Positions 23,904-32,646 of a stretch of DNA of 64,000 nucleotides are shown here, piece by piece. The DNA lies in NCBI GenBank assembly GCA_035547835.1, contig DASZTW010000007.1, positions 310,770 to 374,769 on the forward strand. The letters run 5' to 3'. Within the stretch, counting starts at the first letter, position 1. Each line of letters starts with the position of its first letter. Both the position numbers and the translations under genes were made by a program. The notes under the pieces are model-generated. The model did not search any database. It was not told where the DNA came from and was given only the letters and a program-made list of their open reading frames with translations. This stretch comes from Acidimicrobiales bacterium. Its GTDB lineage: Bacteria; Actinomycetota; Acidimicrobiia; Acidimicrobiales; Iamiaceae.

Positions 23904-24830
23904 TCAGCCGTGCTGCGCCGTGACCAGGCGGGTGCGAGGGCCCGCGACCGCCACCCGGCTGGGCACGGGGTGGCCGAGGAGCTCGCCAGCGAACGAGGCC
24001 GCGTCGCACAGACGCTCGATGTCGAACCCCGACGCCACTCCCAAGTCGTCGAGCAGGGCGACCAGCTCCTCGGTGGCGACGTTGCCGGTGGCCCCGGCTG
24101 CGAACGGCGACCCGCCGAGCCCCCCGACCGACGTGTCGAAGCGGCGAACCCCGCGCAGCAGCCCCGCGTACGCGTTCACCAGTCCCGTGCCCCGGGTGTC
24201 GTGCAAGTGGAGGCCGACGTCGGATCCGGTGCGATCGAGCAGCTCGTGTACCCGACGCGGCGTGGCCATGCCAGTGGTGTCGGCGTACGTGACGCAGGCA
24301 CAGCCCGCAGCCAGGAGACGGCTGCCGAGCTCGGCGACCTGCGCAGGGGGCAGATCGCCCTCGTACGGCGACCCGAACGCGCACGAGACCACCGCGTCGA
24401 CCGGGACCGACGAGCCGGCGGCGAGCCCCGCGATCTCCCCCACCACCACCTCGGACTCCTCGGGCGTCATGTGGACGTTGCGCTCGTTGTAGGCAGGGGA
24501 CGCCGAGATGGTGACCGTGAGCTCGTCGACCTGTTCGGCCAGCGCCAACTCCGCGCCACGCACGTTCGGCACCAGGGCGGCGATGCGAACGCCCTCGGGG
24601 CGGGCGATGCGCGCCAGCACCTCCGCCGCGCCTGCCATCGCGGGCACCACACGGGGCGACACGAACGCCACGGCTTCGACGTGGGTGGCGCCGGCCCCGA
24701 CCAAGGCATCGATCAACGCAACCCGTTGGTCGACGGTCACGGGCCGCTCGGGTTGGAGGCCGTCGCGAGGGCCGACCTCGCGGAGGTCGACGGAGGTCGG
24801 CAGCGCCTCGGTCATGCGCGCCGTGGTCAT
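23904..24830 (-). CDS. HMG-CoA lyase-like enzyme with Cys-to-Ser change in the signature
   Basis: A 308-residue TIM-barrel protein of the HMG-CoA lyase family, which splits 3-hydroxy-3-methylglutaryl-CoA into acetyl-CoA and acetoacetate in leucine breakdown. LREVGPRDGLQ (16-26), YADTTGMA and GLHLHDTRGTG (metal-binding His pair) are intact. In the signature GLGGCP, the catalytic Cys is Ser241 (GLGGSPFAAGATGN; codon TCG). The loop otherwise fits, so it may act on a different substrate or work weakly. ATG 24830 overlaps the carboxyltransferase stop (ATGA), so the genes are coupled. That partner suggests leucine or isoprenoid catabolism. Confidence 0.85.
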   Translation of the reverse strand: MTTARMTEALPTSVDLREVGPRDGLQPERPVTVDQRVALIDALVGAGATHVEAVAFVSPRVVPAMAGAAEVLARIARPEGVRIAALVPNVRGAELALAEQVDELTVTISASPAYNERNVHMTPEESEVVVGEIAGLAAGSSVPVDAVVSCAFGSPYEGDLPPAQVAELGSRLLAAGCACVTYADTTGMATPRRVHELLDRTGSDVGLHLHDTRGTGLVNAYAGLLRGVRRFDTSVGGLGGSPFAAGATGNVATEELVALLDDLGVASGFDIERLCDAASFAGELLGHPVPSRVAVAGPRTRLVTAQHG

Positions 24831-26392
24831 ACAGGTGGGACGCCGTGACGGCGGTCGGAGAAGTGGCGGTCCTTGCCGGCCGCCAGCTCGAAGCGGCGGA
24901 TCAGCTCGTCGCGGAGGTCGGCGGGCTGGACCACGGCATCGATGATGAGATCGGAGGCGAGCCGCAACAAGTCGACGTCCTCCTCGTAGATCGCGCGCTG
25001 CTCCGACACGAAGGCGGCCCGTTCGTCGGGGTCGTCGATCGCCTCGATCTTGTTGGCGTACACGGCGTTGATCGCCGCTTCGGGGCCCATCACCGCGATC
25101 TTCGCGGTCGGCAGCGCGATGGTGGCTTCGGGCTCGAACGCAGGCCCGGCCATGGCGTACAACCCGGCGCCGTACGCCTTGCGGACCACGACGCACACCT
25201 TGGGCACCGTCGCCTCGCTCACGGCCGTGACCATCTTGGCGCCGTGACGGATGATGCCCTCGCGCTCCACTTGCGTCCCGACCATGAAGCCGGGCACGTC
25301 GGCGAGGAACAGCAGCGGGATGTTGAACGCGTCGCAACACCAGATGAAGCGCGCGGCTTTGTCGGCCGAGTCGACGAACAGCACCCCGCCTTTCGTCGCC
25401 GGGTTGTTCGCCACGACGCCGACGGGGCGGCCGTCGAGCAAGCCGAGGCCGCAGATCAACTCCGGCGCGAACAACGCCTTCAACTCGAAGAAGCTCTCGG
25501 CGTCGACGAGCGCGTCGATCACCTGGTGCATGTCGTACGCGACCTGCTCCTCGACCGGCACGAGGTCGGTGTCGAAGGAGCGCGCGGGCCCAACCGATGC
25601 GTACTCCGGCGGGCGCTCCCGCCACGACTGCGGGAAGTACGTGAACCACGCTCGGGCCTGCGCGATCGCGTCGGCGTCATCGACCGCCAAGTTGTCGCCG
25701 CACCCCGACACGGTGGCGTGCATCCGGGCGCCGCCCATCTCCTCGAGCGTGGTGTGCTCACCGATCACCATCTGCGCCATCCGGGGCGAGCCGAGGTACA
25801 TCGACGCGTTGCCCTCGACCATGATCACGATGTCGCAGAAGCTCGGGATGTACGCGCCGCCGGCCGCCGACGGTCCGAACAAGCAGCACACCTGCGGCAC
25901 CCGCCCGCTGAGCTTCACTTGGTTGTAGAAGATCCGCCCGGCACCGCGACGCCCCGGGAACAGCTGCACCTGGTCGGTGATCCGGGCGCCAGCCGAGTCG
26001 ACGAGCCAGAAGATCGGCAGCTCGTGTCGCAGCGCGTGCTCGGTGAGACGGACGATCTTCTCGACCGTGCGTGCGCCCCAGGACCCGGCCTTCACGGTGG
26101 GATCGTTGGCCATCACGCACACCGGGCGCCCCTCGATGCGGCCCACGCCGGTCACCACGCCGTCGGCCGGCAGGTCCTGCGCGGTGGCATTGGCGAGCAG
26201 TGCGTCCTCGACGAAGGACCCGGGGTCGACCAGCAAGTCGAGACGGTCGCGGACGAACAGCTTGTGCTGGAGCTCGAGTTTCGCCGCGCCGCGCTCCAAG
26301 TTGCCGCGCCGCGCGCGATCGGCCGCGTCGGCGAAGGACCGGTCGCGGTGCGAGCCGCCGACTTGTGCGCTGGTGCCCGCGTCGGTGCTCAT
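24827..26392 (-). CDS. Acyl-CoA carboxylase carboxyltransferase (beta) subunit
   Basis: The 521-residue biotin-dependent carboxyltransferase carries two crotonase-like halves. VDSAGARITDQVQLFPGRRGAG and GPSAAGGAYIP (both shown in parts of the first half: VDSAGARITDQ and GPSAAGGAYIP) form the acyl-CoA site, and ADVPGFMVGTQVEREGII with RKAYGAGLYAM the carboxybiotin site. It could be a methylcrotonyl-, propionyl- or geranyl-CoA carboxylase subunit; the HMG-CoA-lyase-like neighbour favours methylcrotonyl-CoA. No biotin carboxylase or BCCP gene is in the window. ATG 26392 overlaps the rsbU-like stop as ATGA; a longer reading frame upstream is a shadow. Confidence 0.93.
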   Translation of the reverse strand: MSTDAGTSAQVGGSHRDRSFADAADRARRGNLERGAAKLELQHKLFVRDRLDLLVDPGSFVEDALLANATAQDLPADGVVTGVGRIEGRPVCVMANDPTVKAGSWGARTVEKIVRLTEHALRHELPIFWLVDSAGARITDQVQLFPGRRGAGRIFYNQVKLSGRVPQVCCLFGPSAAGGAYIPSFCDIVIMVEGNASMYLGSPRMAQMVIGEHTTLEEMGGARMHATVSGCGDNLAVDDADAIAQARAWFTYFPQSWRERPPEYASVGPARSFDTDLVPVEEQVAYDMHQVIDALVDAESFFELKALFAPELICGLGLLDGRPVGVVANNPATKGGVLFVDSADKAARFIWCCDAFNIPLLFLADVPGFMVGTQVEREGIIRHGAKMVTAVSEATVPKVCVVVRKAYGAGLYAMAGPAFEPEATIALPTAKIAVMGPEAAINAVYANKIEAIDDPDERAAFVSEQRAIYEEDVDLLRLASDLIIDAVVQPADLRDELIRRFELAAGKDRHFSDRRHGVPPV

Positions 26393-27471
26393 GAGCGGCG
26401 CACGACCATGATCGCCACGTCGTCGCTCAGCGCCGCGCTGGAGAAGTCCTTGGCAGCTTCGAGCAGCGACTTGCACAGCACTTGCGGCTCGGCTCCGGGG
26501 TCGCGACGCAACGTGTTGGCGATCCGCTCCTCCCCGAAGAACTGGTCGCCGTCGCGGGCCTCGGAGAGCCCATCGGTGTACATGAGGGTGGTGTCGCCGG
26601 GCTCCAACGGGATCTCACGGCTGTAGAACGTGCCGTCCGGGTCGAGCATGAGCAGCGGGCCCGTCGAGCGGAGCGGGCGCACCTCGCGGTCGTGCCAGAG
26701 CCACGCGGCGGGATGGCCGGCCGACGCGTAGCGCAACGTGCCAGCCGTGATGTCGAACACCACGACGGCGCACGAGATGAACTCCTCACCCCGCTCCAAC
26801 GTGAACAGCTGGCGGTTGAGCTCCTCGAGCGCCTGCGCCGGGTCGCGGTACTGGCGCAGGAACACGCGCAGCAGGTGCTTGGCCTGAAAGGCCGTGATCG
26901 ACGAGTCGATGCCGTGCCCGGTGACGTCGCCGATCACCGCTGCCACGCGGCTCGGGGCCAGGCGCAGCACGTCGTAGAAGTCGCCGGCCATCATCCCGGT
27001 GCCCGGCTGGTACACCCGCCCGATCGCGAACCCGTCGATGACCGGCAGCTCCTCAGGGGCCAGGCGGGCGGCCCACCTTCGGGGGGCGAGGTCTTCTTGG
27101 GTCAGGACCTCTTCGGCGCGCCGCTCGAGCGTGAGGCGGTCCTCTGACAGCCGCGCCGCCCGCACGAAGTCGCGGGCGAACACCAACGAGACCGCCACGG
27201 GCACCAGGACGAGCACGAACGTCGACACCGTCCAGCGGTGCAAGGCGATGGCGCCGATGCCGAACGAGATCGCCAAGGCGCCGTACAACAGGGTCGCGTG
27301 CAGCTCCTTGCGGAACGACGACCTCGCGAGCACCGTGGGCTCGGCAGCCGGACCGAAGTCGCCTTCGATGCGGCGCCACGTGCGGTGGTGCTGGCGGGCG
27401 GATCGGCCCCAGACCAAGACCGCGGCCAGGCACGAGACGGCCACCGCCGCCAAGATCAGGCGTTCCACCAT
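26389..27471 (-). CDS. Membrane-anchored PP2C/SpoIIE (RsbU-like) serine phosphatase
   Basis: A 360-residue protein. Hydrophobic segments lie near 3-22, 58-76 and 82-102, and the C-terminal ~240 residues are a SpoIIE-type phosphatase: MMAGDFYDV, IGDVTGHGI, MYTDGLSEARD and LSDDVAIMVVR hold the metal-binding Asp residues. Such enzymes dephosphorylate anti-anti-sigma factors in partner-switching pathways. No antagonist or kinase gene is nearby. ATG 27471 has TAGCAT 10 nt upstream; the alternative ATG 27483 overlaps that box. Its 4-bp overlap with a carboxyltransferase gene is unexpected and may be chance operon building. Confidence 0.88.
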   Translation of the reverse strand: MVERLILAAVAVSCLAAVLVWGRSARQHHRTWRRIEGDFGPAAEPTVLARSSFRKELHATLLYGALAISFGIGAIALHRWTVSTFVLVLVPVAVSLVFARDFVRAARLSEDRLTLERRAEEVLTQEDLAPRRWAARLAPEELPVIDGFAIGRVYQPGTGMMAGDFYDVLRLAPSRVAAVIGDVTGHGIDSSITAFQAKHLLRVFLRQYRDPAQALEELNRQLFTLERGEEFISCAVVVFDITAGTLRYASAGHPAAWLWHDREVRPLRSTGPLLMLDPDGTFYSREIPLEPGDTTLMYTDGLSEARDGDQFFGEERIANTLRRDPGAEPQVLCKSLLEAAKDFSSAALSDDVAIMVVRRS

Positions 27472-27481
27472 GAGGCCGTCC

Positions 27482-27487
27482 ATGCTA
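27482..27487 (-). promoter_or_regulatory. -10 box TAGCAT of the rsbU-like operon
   Basis: TAGCAT ends 10 nt before ATG 27471 on the minus strand. It overlaps the ATG at 27483, which argues against that start. Confidence 0.4.
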
Positions 27488-27629
27488 CCGCCGGCACGAG
27501 ACCGCCCCCGGCCCCGAGCGTTGCGTGCCCAGGGCGCCCCCGTGACCCCAACTGCTCACCGCAGGGTGGGTTGTGCCGGCCCGAGGTGGTGGGCGGGGCT
27601 GGTTGGCCTGCCCTGGTCGGCGGGGCTGG

Positions 27630-28958
27630 TCAGTCGGTGCGCTTGCGGACCCGCAACTTGATCGGCGTCTGGCCGAGGTCGAACGCGTCGCGGATGCGGT
27701 TCTCGAGGAACCGGAGGTACGTCCGGGGCAGCTCCCGGTTGGCGAAGAGCGTGAAGGTGGGCGGGTCGGTGGCGCCCTGTGTGGCGTACAGCACCCGCGC
27801 TCCGCCAGGAGCCGGGTGGGCTTGTTGGGCGAGCGTGATCACCTCGTTGACCTGCCGGGTGGGGATGCGCCGCCGGTACTCGTCGACCACGCCTGACAGC
27901 GCAGGCAGCACTTTGTGCACCCCTTTGCCCGAGAGCGCGCTGGTCTTCACCACCACCGCCCGTCCCAGGAACGCGAGCTTGCGCTCGACGTCGGCTTGGA
28001 CCAGCGCCCGTGCCTCGGCGTCGAGCAGCTCCCACTTGTTCAGCACGACGATCACCGGGCAACCCGCACCCTCGACCCGTTCCGCCAGCCGTTGGTCCTG
28101 GTGGGTGACGCCTTCGGTGGCGTCGATCAACAACAAGGCGACGTCGGCGGAGTCGACGGCCTGCAAGGCCCGGACCAGCGAGAAGTACTCGGTGCCCTGG
28201 TCGATGCGGCTCCGGCGACGCATCCCCGCCGTGTCCACGAACCGCAACGGACCGCCCGGGGTCTCGATGACCGTGTCGATCGTGTCGCGGGTGGTGCCGG
28301 GCATGTCGTGCACCACGGACCGCTCGTCGCCGATGAGCCGGTTGAACAGCGTGGACTTCCCGACGTTGGGGCGCCCGACCAGCGCCACCGACAAGACGTC
28401 GCGAGCGCGGCGAGCCGCCTCGCCGTCGGCAGCGGGCTCGGGCGCCTCGACAGGCGCGGGCAGCAGCGCGACGAGGGCGTCGAGCGCGTCGCCGGTGCCC
28501 CGGCCGTGCAGCGCACTGACCGCCACCGGCTCGCCGAGCCCGAGGCGCACGAAGTCCCAGATCAGCGGTTCGCGGTTCGTGTCGTCGACTTTGTTGACCA
28601 GCAACAGGACCCGTTTGCCGCTCCGACGCACCATCGACGCTGCACGGTCGTCTTCTTCGGTGACGCCGATGGACGCATCGACCACGAACAGCACCACGTC
28701 GGCGTCGAGCACCGCCCGCTCGGACTGCTGGGACACCTTGGCGTCGAGGTGGTCGCCGCCGGGCAGCCACCCGCCCGTGTCGACGAGGACGAAGTCGCGG
28801 CCGTTCCACTCGGCCTCGACCTCTTTGCGGTCACGGGTGACGCCAGGTCGTTCCTCGACGATCGCCTCGCGTCGGCCGACCACCCGGTTCATCAAGGTGG
28901 ACTTGCCGACGTTGGGGCGGCCGACGATCGCGACGACCGGGACGCGCTGGTCAGGCAT
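27630..28958 (-). CDS. der: GTPase Der (EngA)
   Basis: The 442-residue ribosome-assembly GTPase has two tandem G domains. The first has GRPNVGKST (13-21), PGVTRD and NKVD; the second has GRPNVGKST near 190, PGTTRD and NKWE. A C-terminal KH-like domain ends LRVRKRTD. It helps 50S subunit maturation. ATG 28958 is chosen because it overlaps the stop of the DUF512 gene by 8 bp, a common pairing. It is the left end of the block syntenic with M. tuberculosis Rv1692-Rv1713. Confidence 0.97.
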   Translation of the reverse strand: MPDQRVPVVAIVGRPNVGKSTLMNRVVGRREAIVEERPGVTRDRKEVEAEWNGRDFVLVDTGGWLPGGDHLDAKVSQQSERAVLDADVVLFVVDASIGVTEEDDRAASMVRRSGKRVLLLVNKVDDTNREPLIWDFVRLGLGEPVAVSALHGRGTGDALDALVALLPAPVEAPEPAADGEAARRARDVLSVALVGRPNVGKSTLFNRLIGDERSVVHDMPGTTRDTIDTVIETPGGPLRFVDTAGMRRRSRIDQGTEYFSLVRALQAVDSADVALLLIDATEGVTHQDQRLAERVEGAGCPVIVVLNKWELLDAEARALVQADVERKLAFLGRAVVVKTSALSGKGVHKVLPALSGVVDEYRRRIPTRQVNEVITLAQQAHPAPGGARVLYATQGATDPPTFTLFANRELPRTYLRFLENRIRDAFDLGQTPIKLRVRKRTD

Positions 28959-30345
28959 CGCCGGGTGTCCAGCCCGGTTGCAGCAGGCGGCGCAGCGCGA
29001 TGCCGTCGGTGGGCACGACCTCGACCGGCCGTGGGAGATCGGCAGGCGTGGTGCCGTCGAGGAAGCGCCCACCGGTGAGGCAGACGTCGGGCAACACGTA
29101 CCGGTGACCGGCCGGTTGGTCGGCCAACACCCGGGCGATGTCGTCGCCGACCATCAGGCCCGCCACGCCGGTGTTGCCGCCGAAGTACCGGTTGTCGATG
29201 GCCACGACCCGTAAGTCGGCGCGGTCGAGGCCGTCGATCAGCGGGCCGAGGATGCGGGCGCCGTACGGACCGGTGAGGATCGCGAGCGGCGCGCCGGGCC
29301 GCGGGCCGATGCGCAGCCCCTCGACTGCCCTGTCATCGCCGCAGGTCCTGGCGGCCCGGTAGCCCTCGGCGGGGGCACCGTCGACCGAGTGGAAGAAGCC
29401 CGTCTGCACGCCCGTGGCGCGCTCGACCCGGCCCAGGAACTCCGCTTCGAACGTGCGGGCCATCCCGACGCCGTCCTCGTGCATCGGAAAGCCTTCGTAT
29501 GTCTCGGCGGAGGGAAAGGGCTGGTCGGCCAGCAGGTAGTACTCGTCGGCGGCGAACACCAGCCGTCGACCGAGCGCTCGGAAGTACACGTCTTGCCAGT
29601 CGTGGACCGTCTGCACGACAGCCGCCGCCTCGTCGCGGGTGTGCGGCCGCATGCGTGTCTCGGGGTTGAAGCGGCTCACGCCGAGAGGCACCACGCACAA
29701 CGTCGCGAGCTCCGGGTACTGGTCCAAGACGCCGCTCAACGTGTCGTCGAGGACCGAGCCGTCGTTCAAGCCCGGGCAGCAGACGATCTGGCCGTGCACC
29801 TCCACGCCGGCGTCGAGCAGCGCACGCAGCCACCGAAGGCTCGTGGCGCCGCGGCGGTTGCGCAGCATCATCGAACGCACGTCGGGGTCGGTGGCGTGGA
29901 TGCTCACGTGCAGCGGCGACAGACCTTCGCTGACCACCCGTTCGAGATCGGCCTCGGTGAAGCGGGTCAGCGTGGTGAAGTTCCCGTACAGGAAGCTCAG
30001 CCGGTAGTCGTCGTCCTTCAAGTACAAGCTGCGCCGCAAGCCTTTCGGCAGCTGGTAGATGAAGCAGAACTCGCAGTGGTTGTCGCACGTGCGGACCTGG
30101 TCGAACACGGCGGAGTGGACCTCGGCGCCGAGCGGCTCGCCTTCCGGCTTGGGCACCACCAGCGTGTAATCGACCCCGCCGCGACGGATCTCGAGTTCGG
30201 GGTCGGCCCGGTCGACGAGCTGATGCCACTCGAGCACGTCACGTGGGCTGGTGCCCTCGACGCCGAGGACCTCGTCGCCAACGGCCAGACCAGCGCGCGC
30301 GGCCGCGGACCCGTCCGCGACGGCGACGATGCTGGGCGCGGGCAT
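28951..30345 (-). CDS. DUF512 radical-SAM/PDZ protein
   Basis: A 464-residue protein. The N-terminus (about 5-65) is a PDZ-like domain (DGSAAARAGLAVGDEVLGVEG). CDNHCEFCF near 87-95 carries three cysteines in a radical-SAM-like cluster motif, followed by a TIM-barrel-like region with HVSIHATDP. The C-terminal DUF512 domain has FGGNTGVAGLMVGDD. The family is widespread and often next to der; its reaction is unknown. ATG 30345 has TACCCT 6 nt upstream and so is probably leaderless. It overlaps der by 8 bp and diverges from ispH. Confidence 0.88.
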   Translation of the reverse strand: MPAPSIVAVADGSAAARAGLAVGDEVLGVEGTSPRDVLEWHQLVDRADPELEIRRGGVDYTLVVPKPEGEPLGAEVHSAVFDQVRTCDNHCEFCFIYQLPKGLRRSLYLKDDDYRLSFLYGNFTTLTRFTEADLERVVSEGLSPLHVSIHATDPDVRSMMLRNRRGATSLRWLRALLDAGVEVHGQIVCCPGLNDGSVLDDTLSGVLDQYPELATLCVVPLGVSRFNPETRMRPHTRDEAAAVVQTVHDWQDVYFRALGRRLVFAADEYYLLADQPFPSAETYEGFPMHEDGVGMARTFEAEFLGRVERATGVQTGFFHSVDGAPAEGYRAARTCGDDRAVEGLRIGPRPGAPLAILTGPYGARILGPLIDGLDRADLRVVAIDNRYFGGNTGVAGLMVGDDIARVLADQPAGHRYVLPDVCLTGGRFLDGTTPADLPRPVEVVPTDGIALRRLLQPGWTPGDA

Positions 30346-30351
30346 CCGTCA

Positions 30352-30357
30352 AGGGTA
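30352..30357 (-). promoter_or_regulatory. -10 box TACCCT of the DUF512-der operon (leaderless)
   Basis: TACCCT ends 6 nt before ATG 30345 on the minus strand. Confidence 0.45.
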
Positions 30358-30399
30358 CCGGCCCGCATCGCCGAATCGCGAAGTGGCTGAGACCGCCGT

Positions 30400-30405
30400 T
30401 ACCGT
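30400..30405 (+). promoter_or_regulatory. -10 box TACCGT of ispH (leaderless or short leader)
   Basis: TACCGT ends 8 nt before GTG 30414. GGAGGG lies between, too close to the transcription start to be a normal ribosome binding site if the start is where expected. Confidence 0.4.
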
Positions 30406-30413
30406 GGAGGGCC

Positions 30414-31454
30414 GTGACCGATGTCGACCTCGTGCTGCTGGCCGCACCCCGCGGCTTTTGCGCCGGCGTGGAGATGGCCATCAAGGCCCTGGCGTGGATG
30501 GTCCGGGCGTTCGACCCGCCCGTGTACTGCTACCACGAGATCGTCCACAACCAGCTGGTGGTGCAGCACTTCCGCGACTTGGGCGTGGTGTTCGTCGACG
30601 ACATCAGCGAGGTACCCGCCGGCCGGCCCGTGATGCTCTCGGCGCACGGCTCGGCGCCCGAAGTCGTCGAAGCGGCCCGCGCTGCCGGCGGCTACGTGGT
30701 CGACGCCGTGTGCCCGCTGGTCACCAAGGTGCACCACGAGGTCAAGACCCGTGCGAGCAAGGGCTACCAGATCGTGTACGTGGCCCACGAAGGGCACGAA
30801 GAAGCCGAGGGCACGATCGCCGAGGCACCCGAGGCCATCCACCGCGTCGAGACCCTCGCCGAGGTCGAGGCGCTACCGGAGTTCGAAAGCGAGACACCGG
30901 TGGCCCTGGTCGCGCAGACCACGCTCAGCCACCGGGACTGGGCGGGCATCGCCAGCGCGGCCAACGACCGCTTCCCGCAACTGTGGATGCCGAACCGCAG
31001 CGACTTGTGCTTCGCCACCACCAACCGCCAAGCCGCGCTCGACGAGATCGCTCACCACTGTGATGCCGTGGTCGTCATCGGCTCGGCCAACTCCTCGAAC
31101 ACGAGGGCGCTCGAGAAGCTCGCCCGCGAGGCCGGCTGCCCCCGAGTGCTGCGGATCAACGGCCCTGAGGAGCTTCCCGACGATTTGTCGGGCACCGTCG
31201 GTGTCACCGCCGGCGCATCGGCCCCCGAGCAGGTCGTGCAAGCCGTGATCGATCGCCTGGCGCCGACCAACGGCGTCGAAGAAGTGCGCTTGCGTGACGA
31301 GGAGGAGTACTTCCCGCCGCCGCGCAACCTCCGCGAGCTCATCGGGGGGATCGATGCAATCGCCACGTTCACACTCGGCGGATCGGTCCCCGACCGGCCG
31401 GCGTTGAACGACCGATCCGTGCACGCGAGCGATGTGCTCGCGAGCCTCACTTGA
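30414..31454 (+). CDS. ispH: 4-hydroxy-3-methylbut-2-enyl diphosphate reductase
   Basis: The 346-residue iron-sulfur enzyme of the last MEP-pathway step makes isopentenyl and dimethylallyl diphosphate. The three cluster cysteines are in PRGFCAGVE (Cys16), AVCPLVTKVHHEV and LCFATTNRQ. IGSANSSNTRALEKLA is a conserved substrate-binding segment. GTG 30414 is chosen because the upstream frame is an Arg/Pro-rich shadow. A small membrane protein gene follows 22 bp after the stop. Presence shows the organism makes isoprenoids through the MEP route. Confidence 0.97.
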   Translation: MTDVDLVLLAAPRGFCAGVEMAIKALAWMVRAFDPPVYCYHEIVHNQLVVQHFRDLGVVFVDDISEVPAGRPVMLSAHGSAPEVVEAARAAGGYVVDAVCPLVTKVHHEVKTRASKGYQIVYVAHEGHEEAEGTIAEAPEAIHRVETLAEVEALPEFESETPVALVAQTTLSHRDWAGIASAANDRFPQLWMPNRSDLCFATTNRQAALDEIAHHCDAVVVIGSANSSNTRALEKLAREAGCPRVLRINGPEELPDDLSGTVGVTAGASAPEQVVQAVIDRLAPTNGVEEVRLRDEEEYFPPPRNLRELIGGIDAIATFTLGGSVPDRPALNDRSVHASDVLASLT

Positions 31455-31476
31455 GCTCGCCACTGCGGCCGGCGCC

Positions 31477-31896
31477 ATGTTGGACATCCACGTCGGGACC
31501 GTACGCGTCTTCATCCACGTGCTCGCCGCCACCGTGTGGGTCGGAGGGCAGATCACGCTGGCCGGCATGGTGCCCGCCATGCGCAAGCTCGGGCCCGACG
31601 CCACCAAGGCCGCGGCCCGGGCATTTCAGCGCATCGCCTGGCCGGCATTCGCGGCGCTGATCGCGACAGGCATCTGGAACGTTGCGGTGCAAGCCGACCT
31701 GCACAAAGGTGACACCGCCTGGTGGACGACGCTGTTCGTGAAGCTGGTCATCGTGGCCGCATCGGGGATCTCGGCGGGTGTCCACGCCGGCACCTCGAAC
31801 CGCAAGGCGCTCGCCATCGGCGGAGCGGTCGGTGGCCTCACGGCCCTGGCCGCCGTCTTCTTCGGCGTGCTGCTGCACGGCACCACGTTCCACTGA
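31477..31896 (+). CDS. Small four-helix membrane protein (CopD-like)
   Basis: The 139-residue protein opens with DIHVGTVRVFIHVLAATVWVGGQ, here given as HVGTVRVFIHVLAATVWVGG; the conserved His before W-V-G is seen in CopD/DUF2269 type membrane proteins. Four hydrophobic segments are visible (about 6-29, 50-68, 81-99, 110-132). CopD relatives are linked with copper or haem handling; the family call is tentative. It follows ispH by 22 bp and its stop is 15 bp from the convergent acyltransferase gene. Confidence 0.65.
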   Translation: MLDIHVGTVRVFIHVLAATVWVGGQITLAGMVPAMRKLGPDATKAAARAFQRIAWPAFAALIATGIWNVAVQADLHKGDTAWWTTLFVKLVIVAASGISAGVHAGTSNRKALAIGGAVGGLTALAAVFFGVLLHGTTFH

Positions 31897-31911
31897 CCAA
31901 GGGACGCACCA

Positions 31912-32646
31912 CTAGGACTCCGGCGTGTTCGGCGTGCCGGCCAGCGCTTGTGCCTCGTCGAACTGTGCTTGCACCGCTGCGGCGAGCAGCTCGGTCTGCC
32001 GGCGCACCGATGAGCGGCGCACCACGCCCGACGCCGCGCGCTCGGGCGCGGACAGCGGCGGTCCGATCACCACCACGACTCGCCGCGGCTTGGGGAACTT
32101 GGACCCTTTCGGCATCGCCGCTTCGGAACCGCCGATGCCGACCGGCACGATCGGCACACCCGTGCGGGCCTGCACGAAGGCCGCTCCGTCGAAGCACTCG
32201 TGGATGCGCGGACCGGTCTGACGGGTGCCCTCGGGGAACAGCACCAGCGGCTCACCCGCCCCGACGACCGCCACGCAGGCCTTCAGTGAGTCGCGATCGG
32301 GTGTGCCACGGTGCACCGGGATGGCACCCAGCGCATCCCAGATTCGCCCCCACGCGCCCTTCCAGATCGTGTCCTTGGCCAGGAACCGCATGCGGCGGGT
32401 GACCACGCTCGACACCAGCGCGAAGTCGAGGTTCGACCGGTGGATCGGGGCGAGTACGAACGGCCCCTCGGGAAGGTGCTCCCTGCCACGGATCTCGAGC
32501 CGGAACCACAGCCGGCAGAGCCCGAAGATCAGGCGCCGGATGAAGGTGTAGAACCGCATCTCGCCGCGGGACGGCGGTGTGTCGGCGGGCCGGGACTGGT
32601 GCACCCGTCGCGCACGCCGGCCGAGCTCGCCCTCCGGCTCGCTCAC
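31912..32646 (-). CDS. plsC: 1-acyl-sn-glycerol-3-phosphate acyltransferase (PlsC-like)
   Basis: The 244-residue membrane-associated enzyme adds the second acyl chain in phosphatidic acid synthesis. It has HRSNLD (the H-x4-D motif) and FPEGTR, with a hydrophobic anchor near 35-50. The last 40 residues are a soluble helical tail. GTG 32646 overlaps the cmk stop (GTGA), so it is translationally coupled to it. Other lysophospholipid acyltransferase activities are possible. Confidence 0.92.
   Translation of the reverse strand: MSEPEGELGRRARRVHQSRPADTPPSRGEMRFYTFIRRLIFGLCRLWFRLEIRGREHLPEGPFVLAPIHRSNLDFALVSSVVTRRMRFLAKDTIWKGAWGRIWDALGAIPVHRGTPDRDSLKACVAVVGAGEPLVLFPEGTRQTGPRIHECFDGAAFVQARTGVPIVPVGIGGSEAAMPKGSKFPKPRRVVVVIGPPLSAPERAASGVVRRSSVRRQTELLAAAVQAQFDEAQALAGTPNTPES

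Noticed and set aside
27592..27630. 12-bp direct repeat GGCGGGGCTGGT (27592-27603 and 27619-27630)
   Set aside because: Short and GC-only; likely by chance or low complexity in this composition.
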